Origin: an uncultured Bacilli bacterium
GTDB lineage: Bacteria > Bacillota_I > Bacilli_A > RF39 > UBA660
Reading direction: 5' to 3'
Length of the DNA stretch: 19,683 nt
NCBI GenBank assembly: GCA_944332375.1
Contig: CALVJU010000009.1
Location: 1-19,683 of the forward strand
This document shows positions 14,565 to 19,683 of this stretch, in pieces (the stretch's first letter is position 1; each line of letters opens with the position of its first letter). The notes under the pieces are model-generated. The model searched no databases. It saw nothing but the letters and a program-made list of their open reading frames with translations, and was not told the DNA's origin. Made by a program: the position numbers and the translations under genes.

Positions 14565-14766
14565 TTACAAAGATTGCGATGGTGCTTGGAGTAAACATTA
14601 GGTAGTCTTGGTTTCTTCGATTCATAGAAAAGAACAAATTAAAGAAACGACTCAAATGCAGTTATAATTAGTAAAAGTGGCGGTGGCAAGGACACTACTA
14701 AAACGCCTAATCAGAGGGAGCTGGATAGAGGGCTGAATTGGGCCCTAATGGAAGCATAAACATACA
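14565..14766. other. Gene-free junction with a GC-richer patch
   Basis: No intact gene is seen. A patch around 14670-14759 is visibly GC-richer than its surroundings (it includes GGCGGTGGCAAGG and GGGCCC) and is open in one plus frame as SKSGGGKDTTKTPNQRELDR followed by GLNWALMEA and a stop. I do not recognise this and cannot say it is coding. It may be a fragment left by the neighbouring mobile element. Confidence 0.3.
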
Positions 14767-15045
14767 AAAGTAATTATAATTGATTATGGATTGATTGTGG
14801 TACTGAGAAATCCATTATGATTACATAATGCTGATAGTATTCCTTATAGAACAGTTTTTAATCGTATGTTAGAAAACTCAATAGTAGTATCCGATGGACA
14901 AAAAGTAAAAAAGAAACAAAAAATAGTTATTATTGGTAAGAGCAGTACTCAAGTGATAGAAGTTCATCTATATTTTGAGTTTAGAAGCTATGATAATGAT
15001 AAAAAGAAATATATTGCGATTAATCCACAATATATTTTTGAATAA
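14767..15045 (+). pseudogene. Decayed M23 (LytM-type) peptidase C-terminal fragment
   Basis: One plus frame with an internal TGA (14818-14820) reads KVIIIDYG, then FNRMLENSIVVSDGQKVKKK, QKIVIIGKSSTQ, VIEVHLYFEFRSYDND and AINPQYIFE before TAA. The order matches the C-terminal half of M23 glycyl-glycine-type endopeptidases: VIIDHGNGY, a YAHM-like block, the VSxGQKVKKGQ-x-IG block, GPHLHFE and a final NPxxYI. The zinc-binding HLH has become HLY and the first block is scrambled, so the fragment cannot be active. No start or upstream domain is seen. It is probably debris of a phage- or conjugative-element-associated cell-wall hydrolase. Confidence 0.5.
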
Positions 15046-15054
15046 TTAATTAAT

Positions 15055-15744
15055 TTATTTATAATTGTAATCATGTATACTTTTAACAGTGATTTCTGGA
15101 ATAAGAATATCTGATGGTGTGTTAATTAAAAATTTAATTGTATTAACAATTTCTACATTATCTATATATTTTATAGGACGTCTATATTTTATACCATTTA
15201 TTTTCATAGTTTCGTTTAGTGTTCCAATAATTAGATTTGTTACTTTTATCCCATTGTTTGCTATTTCTTCTTGTAAGGAATTAGAAAAACCAGTAACTGC
15301 CCATTTACTTGCACAATAAACACTTCTTTCTGCTCTATATGTATTACTTAATTGTGAATTAATATTTATAATATAACCATTATTATGCTTCTTCATATTT
15401 TTAATTATTAATTGACAACAGAAGATAGTTCCTGTTAAGTTTACGTTGATAACGTCACTAATTTGTTGAGGATTATTTTCTTCTAAAATACCATTAATAT
15501 ATAATCCAGCACAATTTATTAAAACATCAATTTTTTGATATTTACTTATTATACTGTTTATAGTGCTTTTTAATTTATTATAATTTGTTATATCACAGTA
15601 AAAATAATCAATGCTAATTTCTTTTTTCTCTTTTTTTATTTCGTTTTTAGAAATAACAATTATATTATTATTTTTAGATAACCCCATAGTTAAAAATTTT
15701 CCTAATCCAGAACCGCCACCAGTTATCAAGATATTTTTTCTCAT
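15055..15744 (-). CDS. Short-chain dehydrogenase/reductase (SDR)
   Basis: A 229-residue classical SDR with a Rossmann fold. The nucleotide-binding TGGGSGLG is at about 8-15, NCAG (the NNAG position) at about 77-80, and the active-site Ser in NINSQLS (about S130) goes with YCASK (about Y143, K147). The catalytic set is complete, so NAD(P)-dependent oxidation or reduction of an unknown alcohol/ketone is expected. AGGTGATT just upstream selects ATG 15744 over GTG 15753. It is shorter than the usual ~250 residues, with a reduced C-terminal substrate loop. It is divergently transcribed from the kinase/glycosyltransferase operon with facing promoters, so it is a likely partner in that pathway. Very AT-rich. 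No clear terminator downstream. Confidence 0.9.
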   Translation of the reverse strand: MRKNILITGGGSGLGKFLTMGLSKNNNIIVISKNEIKKEKKEISIDYFYCDITNYNKLKSTINSIISKYQKIDVLINCAGLYINGILEENNPQQISDVINVNLTGTIFCCQLIIKNMKKHNNGYIININSQLSNTYRAERSVYCASKWAVTGFSNSLQEEIANNGIKVTNLIIGTLNETMKINGIKYRRPIKYIDNVEIVNTIKFLINTPSDILIPEITVKSIHDYNYK

Positions 15745-15762
15745 ATCAATCACCTGATATAA

Positions 15763-15791
15763 ATTTTACCTTATCTTAAAAAAAAAGTCTA
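15763..15791 (-). promoter_or_regulatory. Promoter of the SDR gene
   Basis: On the minus strand, TAGACT (15786-15791), a 17-bp spacer and TAAAAT (15763-15768). Its -35 is only 7 bp from the -35 of the opposite operon promoter. Confidence 0.55.
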
Positions 15792-15798
15792 GGGTTAT

Positions 15799-15827
15799 TT
15801 GACTAATAAATGAAAGAGTGTTATAAT
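15799..15827 (+). promoter_or_regulatory. Strong promoter of the kinase-GT-CYTH operon
   Basis: TTGACT (15799-15804), an exact 17-bp spacer and a perfect TATAAT (15822-15827). It lies 32 bp before the ATG at 15860. Together with the facing SDR promoter it forms a compact divergent control region. Confidence 0.8.
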
Positions 15828-15859
15828 AGCTACAATTTATTTATGATTAGAGGAATATT

Positions 15860-16393
15860 ATGAGAAAAATAGTGTTTTTAGAGGGGTTGCCGGGTGTCGG
15901 GAAAACCACTTTAATAAATGAAATAAAAGAACGAAATTTTGTGGATGTTTATACTGTAGATGAAATAGTTATGGATTCTTTAAAAAATGTAATCTCTAAT
16001 GACGAAAATGATTATATGAAAAATGATGAAATGAAAATTAATAAATATAATGAAGGACTTATAATTATTGATAGAGGTCCCATTAGCACATTATCGTATA
16101 ATCAAGCAAATTCTATAATTGAAAGTGATTTTGATGCAACACCCGTAATATTATGGTTTGAAAATATTAAACAAATATTTGAAGAAAATACAAAGATAGT
16201 TTATCTGACTAATTATGGTAACAATTATTATTTGCCGTATAATAAAGAAAATGATGCTTTTGGAACTATTGAAAATCAAAAGTTATTAGAAAGTATTAGT
16301 TTATATAATTGTAAGAGGTATTCAAATAATGTTGTGGTGAAAGAGTATCATAAAAAAGATGTGGAGGCAATTATCAATGAAATTATTGATTAA
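15860..16393 (+). CDS. P-loop nucleoside/nucleotide-kinase-like protein
   Basis: A 177-residue soluble protein with Walker A GLPGVGKTT at residues 9-17 right after the first strand, as in deoxynucleoside, thymidylate and adenylate kinases. IIIDRGPISTLSYNQ (about 68-82) matches the DR-x motif of dTMP/dNK-type kinases, and KIVYLTNYG (about 112-120) the VYL strand before the lid. The lid region (YNKENDAFGTIENQ) lacks the usual arginine pair, so the substrate may be unusual. It could phosphorylate a nucleoside, a nucleotide or another small alcohol; the sequence does not decide. AGAGGA (15849-15854) is the RBS. First gene of a four-gene operon; its end overlaps the glycosyltransferase start by 17 bp. 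Confidence 0.82.
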   Translation: MRKIVFLEGLPGVGKTTLINEIKERNFVDVYTVDEIVMDSLKNVISNDENDYMKNDEMKINKYNEGLIIIDRGPISTLSYNQANSIIESDFDATPVILWFENIKQIFEENTKIVYLTNYGNNYYLPYNKENDAFGTIENQKLLESISLYNCKRYSNNVVVKEYHKKDVEAIINEIID

Positions 16394-17639
16394 CTTATGT
16401 GGTCATGATGGCGTTATAAGTCATTATGCAGGTGTAGGAACAATTGTAAAAAGATATATATATACATTTGATTATTTACTTAATAATAAGGATATTGATT
16501 ACCATATTAATTTATTTACACCTGAATATAATAGTAATAGTTTTGGATATTCTTATCATACTAAAGTGATTCATCAAACTATGAAAAACGTCAGTATTTA
16601 TGAATTATCAAATGGTACAAATGCCAATCTTGGTTATGGTACACCTGATAATTGGAAAATACTTTCCAATAATACTGCTCAGATAATTAATAAAATCAAT
16701 TTTGAAAATTATGATATGGTATTAACCATCGCTAATGATACCCCGTTTGCTGGTTTATTGGAAATTATAAAAGATGCCAATAATCATAAAAAAATATGGA
16801 TACCACATTCTACTGGTCGTATTCATAAAGTGGATTCATCAATAGAAAATAGTGACTTGATTTTGAATGATAGAATAAAATGGGAAGAAGAAACAATTAA
16901 ATATATAAATATGACATCTAATTGCTATCTAGGGGCAACAGGACATTATATCGCTGATCATTTAGTTTCTGAATATGGATTGGATAGTAATAAAATTTTA
17001 AGCATAACAAATGGTGAAATCTTATCAAAACCTACAGAATATGAAGAAAATGATGAATGTATACGTTTATTCGAAAAAGTGAAAAAATATGATCATATAA
17101 TATTATCATTTGCGAGAGCTGAAAAGTATAAAAATTTAGAAGCTACAATGTTGTTGGGAAAGGCAATGGGAATAAAACCAGTTGTTATTGCTCAAGGTTA
17201 TTTCAAAGGACAGCCAATTATAAAAGATTATGAAAATTGTGCTAAAGAGACTAATACTTTGTTGTTTGTTGATGCTCCCTTTAATTTTCCACAATATATT
17301 ATAAAGCACTTTAATAAGGAAATGATATTATTAGTTCCATCTCAAAAGGAAATAATGGGGTTAACTGTAAATGAAATAAGAAAAATGAATAGAAACAATG
17401 TTTTAATAGTTGCTAATAATATTGATGGAATTAAGGAACAAGTAAATGATGAATATGATGGAGTGTTAGTTGATTTGGATGATATTGATAATTCAAAGAA
17501 TAAAGTTTTAAATAATTTTAATCTGAAAACAATGAAAGAACTAAATGAACATGCTCAAAATACATTGATTAAGGATTATAATTTTGAAGTAAATTGTAAT
17601 AATTTTTTGAATGAACTATTGGGGGAATATTATGAATAA
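16377..17639 (+). CDS. GT-B glycosyltransferase (GT4-like)
   Basis: A 420-residue cytoplasmic enzyme with two Rossmann-like halves. The N-terminal half begins MKLLINLCGHDGVISHYAGV, with an early glycine-rich loop of the acceptor domain. The C-terminal donor domain has ILSFARAEKYKNLEATMLLG (about 242-261), typical of the GT4 start strand and loop, and VPSQKEIMGLTVNE (about 320-333), holding the E-x7-E nucleotide-sugar motif. It is followed by ANNIDGIKEQVNDEYDGVLV, which matches the conserved end of GT4 enzymes. The likely activity is transfer of a sugar from a nucleotide donor; the acceptor is unknown. ATG 16377 is chosen over ATG 16359 because GGAGG lies at 16363-16367. It overlaps the kinase gene, so translation is coupled. 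Confidence 0.87.
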   Translation: MKLLINLCGHDGVISHYAGVGTIVKRYIYTFDYLLNNKDIDYHINLFTPEYNSNSFGYSYHTKVIHQTMKNVSIYELSNGTNANLGYGTPDNWKILSNNTAQIINKINFENYDMVLTIANDTPFAGLLEIIKDANNHKKIWIPHSTGRIHKVDSSIENSDLILNDRIKWEEETIKYINMTSNCYLGATGHYIADHLVSEYGLDSNKILSITNGEILSKPTEYEENDECIRLFEKVKKYDHIILSFARAEKYKNLEATMLLGKAMGIKPVVIAQGYFKGQPIIKDYENCAKETNTLLFVDAPFNFPQYIIKHFNKEMILLVPSQKEIMGLTVNEIRKMNRNNVLIVANNIDGIKEQVNDEYDGVLVDLDDIDNSKNKVLNNFNLKTMKELNEHAQNTLIKDYNFEVNCNNFLNELLGEYYE

Positions 17640-19035
17640 GTTATTACCTAAAATTGAAGAATTGAAGCCTATCAATGATAGTAGATTGACATTTTCAGAA
17701 ACTCCATTGACAAAAGATTTTAATTTATTAGATTTTAAAAATAAATTACAAGTAATAAATGATATAGTTAGAGAAACAATGATATTTGACAAATATCCTG
17801 ATCCAAGTAATGAAATAGAAACATTGATAGGTGATACTTATACTGCATCTTTGGCAAGTATAGATTATTTAAAAAGTATTGGTTTGGGAACAAATTATAG
17901 ATGTGTAATTGCTCAAAGGAGAAAATTTGATCCAATCGATCTTCCTACAACGCATATTGTTGTTTTAGTTGATGATGATAGTGGTAATACATATCAATTT
18001 GATTGCTCTCCTATGGCTGGATATAAATGTGGTAGAGTAGAAGCTATAAATAAAGAAAGATTTTATGAAAATTATGTCGAAATCAAAGGTGATATAGCAA
18101 CATTTATTGGTGAAATAAGAAAACTTACTTTTCAAATTAAAAATGGTAATTATGATAATGAGTTAGTTTATAGATTTTTTCAAATTTTAGAAGATGCTAA
18201 ATCACATGAGATTTTAGCTGGTTTTAGGTTTGAAGGTTATACTTTATTGTCACAAATATCAAAAAATAAAATAGAACAAGCCAGGTTTTTAGAGAGTGCT
18301 AATTCGTGTAATCCATATTTTAAAAAAGCTGATTCTATATTATATAGAAATAAGCTTTTAGAACGCCAAATATCATTCTGGAAAGAAGAATTACAAGATT
18401 TAATTCCTACGGATCAAGACTATGAGAGACAGTTGGAATTAGCACAAAATATAGTTCAGGCTTTAAAAATCTTAAATTCTAGTTATGAAAGATATTTGAA
18501 TATAGATGGGAAAAATATCGAATTCTCATATATAAGCCCAAGATTATTTTATGAATTAGGTTTAAATGTAGTTTTATTAAAACCATCATCATTTAAGTTA
18601 GGTGTTACTGCAACCATTAAGGAAAGATTTTTAGACAAGGGTGCTGGGGCAATTGCTGGGTATTATTCAAACATTGGTCAGCCTACAGAACTTACAGGAA
18701 TAAAACCTATGCGTATGTTTCATCCACATGGTTATAAGTACGAACGCTCGATGACCGGGCCATGCTATGCCTTTTTAATCAAAGAAGATGCTCAAGAATT
18801 GTTAATGACAAAACATGTGTTGAGAAAAGAATTGGGAAAAAATATTGCGAATCATAATGTAATGTGGTATGATGGAAAAGAGATTGTATGGGATCCTATA
18901 ATTACAAATTTAGTTCATACAACAGATGATGCTTGTGAAGCAAGTATGCATTATTTATCAGCGTATCCTGAATATCAGTTAATGAATAGATTTATGTATC
19001 CCAATCCTAGATTAAGAAAGGTCGTGAAAAAATGA
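17632..19035 (+). CDS. Unknown protein with Cys-less transglutaminase-like domain
   Basis: A 467-residue soluble protein. Residues about 64-135 follow the transglutaminase/NAT-like pattern: helix GDTYTASLASIDYLKSIGLG, strand NYRCVIA, then THIVVLVDDDSGNTYQFDCSP, which offers His108 and Asp124 at the spacing expected for the catalytic pair. The nucleophile position, normally G-x-C, is G67-D-T69, so the Cys is missing. The middle (about 165-300) is helical. The last ~165 residues (from YISPRLFYELG) form a second domain with conserved-looking PMRMFHPHGYKYERSMTGPC and NHNVMWYDGKEIVWDP, which I do not recognise. GGGGGAA (17621-17627) supports ATG 17632; it overlaps the GT gene by 8 bp and the CYTH gene by 4 bp. 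It is probably a pathway-specific enzyme or binding protein. Confidence 0.75.
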   Translation: MNKLLPKIEELKPINDSRLTFSETPLTKDFNLLDFKNKLQVINDIVRETMIFDKYPDPSNEIETLIGDTYTASLASIDYLKSIGLGTNYRCVIAQRRKFDPIDLPTTHIVVLVDDDSGNTYQFDCSPMAGYKCGRVEAINKERFYENYVEIKGDIATFIGEIRKLTFQIKNGNYDNELVYRFFQILEDAKSHEILAGFRFEGYTLLSQISKNKIEQARFLESANSCNPYFKKADSILYRNKLLERQISFWKEELQDLIPTDQDYERQLELAQNIVQALKILNSSYERYLNIDGKNIEFSYISPRLFYELGLNVVLLKPSSFKLGVTATIKERFLDKGAGAIAGYYSNIGQPTELTGIKPMRMFHPHGYKYERSMTGPCYAFLIKEDAQELLMTKHVLRKELGKNIANHNVMWYDGKEIVWDPIITNLVHTTDDACEASMHYLSAYPEYQLMNRFMYPNPRLRKVVKK

Positions 19036-19520
19036 AAGAATATGAATATAGTTTTAAAGTAAAAAGTATTGATCCATACATTAAGTATTGTGAAGAAAAT
19101 GGATATACTAAAGAAGAAGAAACAACACAAAACAGAATATTATATAGAAATGTTAATAAAACTATGGCTAGAATTACAGCTAAAACTAAAAATGGAAAAA
19201 CAAAAAAAATTTTGGATTTTAAAGATGATAATCAGGCAGATGTGGTTTTAAAAGTATCAAGAGAAACTATTCCATTAGAAGTTACTCCCGAAAATGAAAA
19301 GGCAGTTGATTCTATACTTGATATGTTAGAATACACTAAAGATAAGACTTTGATTAGAACTCGTATGGTGTATAAAAAAGGAAATGTTACTTTTGAAATA
19401 GACAAGTATGATGCACCAGAAGTAATGTTTGTTGTAGCAATAGAGGGTGAAAAAGAAGAAGTCGACAAGACTTATGCTATTATTAAAGAAAAAATCAATA
19501 ATGAAATTGAAGAAGATTAA
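19032..19520 (+). CDS. CYTH-domain (triphosphate tunnel) protein
   Basis: A 162-residue CYTH protein (class IV adenylate cyclase/thiamine-triphosphatase fold). It begins KEYEYSFKV, a variant of the family's E-x-E-x-K opener in which the Lys position is Ser7 and a Lys appears at residue 9. The tunnel-lining charges continue with RITAKTKNGKTKKILDFKDD (47-66), TLIRTRMVYKKG (106-117), TFEIDKYDAPE (120-130) and VVAIEGE (134-140). CYTH enzymes bind triphosphate groups of nucleotides or polyphosphates with a metal ion. The altered first motif leaves activity uncertain. The ATG overlaps the upstream stop by 4 bp (ATGA) and a strong terminator follows, so it is the last gene of the operon. Confidence 0.83.
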   Translation: MKEYEYSFKVKSIDPYIKYCEENGYTKEEETTQNRILYRNVNKTMARITAKTKNGKTKKILDFKDDNQADVVLKVSRETIPLEVTPENEKAVDSILDMLEYTKDKTLIRTRMVYKKGNVTFEIDKYDAPEVMFVVAIEGEKEEVDKTYAIIKEKINNEIEED

Positions 19521-19521
19521 T

Positions 19522-19552
19522 AAAAAGTAATAGAATTATTCTATTATTTTTT
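19522..19552 (+). terminator. Strong terminator closing the four-gene operon
   Basis: TAATAGAA (19528-19535) pairs with TTCTATTA (19539-19546) around a TTA loop. The stem extends through the upstream A run pairing with the T run (19547-19552). Confidence 0.85.
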
Positions 19553-19683
19553 ATTATATGCTATTGCTTTAAAAAAGCATAAATAAAAAACAAGTTTTTG
19601 ATAAAAGGATAAAAAAACCCCTTACCCCATAAAAATATGTGGTCTATTTAGTTTAATAATTGTCTATTAGTAAATATAAGGAT
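19553..19683. other. AT-rich tail with no gene seen
   Basis: This has a short A/T-rich hairpin (TGCTTT 19565-19570 with AAAGCA 19574-19579) without a T run. No open frame, RNA gene or promoter is supported before the window ends. Confidence 0.3.

Noticed and set aside
19561..19590. Second terminator after the CYTH gene
   Set aside because: The hairpin at 19565-19579 is followed by A residues, not T, on the plus strand and has no gene on the minus strand to serve.
1..19683. CRISPR array, tRNA or rRNA genes
   Set aside because: I saw no regularly spaced repeats and no tRNA- or rRNA-like sequence on reading both strands.

Overview
The window is AT-rich and uses an AGGTGAT-type ribosome binding site again and again (near 232, 3482, 3956, 9764, 10631 and, on the minus strand, 15745-15752). 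Genes are dense, mostly on the plus strand, in short operons closed by hairpin-plus-T terminators. Peptidoglycan genes (a MurF-type ligase and Ddl), an NfeD/stomatin pair and lipoproteins point to a low-GC, walled Bacillota. A gut Erysipelotrichia- or RF39-like Bacilli is my best guess, inferred from gene style and not from a marker gene. TGA is used as a stop by intact genes (876, 1267, 6065, 19035), so the standard bacterial code applies.

Left part (1-11500), chromosomal backbone. It starts with the tail of an unknown gene and a terminator. Next come a hypothetical protein (241), a DUF1292 protein joined to a 719-residue cytoplasmic coiled-coil protein (956-3433) and a small exported protein (3491). 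A membrane-homeostasis operon follows: NfeD, stomatin/SPFH and a CAAX-type membrane protease (3969-6065). A cell-wall operon comes next: alpha/beta hydrolase, membrane-anchored MurF-like ligase and D-Ala-D-Ala ligase (6160-9714). Then there is an unknown membrane protein (9775) and a lipoprotein (10642).

Middle (11500-15050), decay and mobile-element scars. A broken lipoprotein gene still has its promoter and RBS. Exonuclease III is on the minus strand. A HipA-like kinase gene stands alone behind an unusual repeat-bearing promoter. About 1.1 kb follows without an intact gene: a remnant of an IS91-type HUH transposase and a remnant of an M23 peptidase.

Right part (15055-19552), the most interesting region. 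A short-chain dehydrogenase (minus strand) and a four-gene plus-strand operon fire from back-to-back promoters. The operon encodes a P-loop nucleoside/nucleotide-kinase-like protein, a GT-B glycosyltransferase, a protein whose N-terminal half looks like a transglutaminase fold with the nucleophilic Cys missing, and a CYTH (triphosphate-tunnel) protein. All three junctions overlap and the operon ends in a strong terminator. This set of activities looks like a small, laterally acquired biosynthetic or modification pathway that I cannot match to a named system. Its product is unknown.
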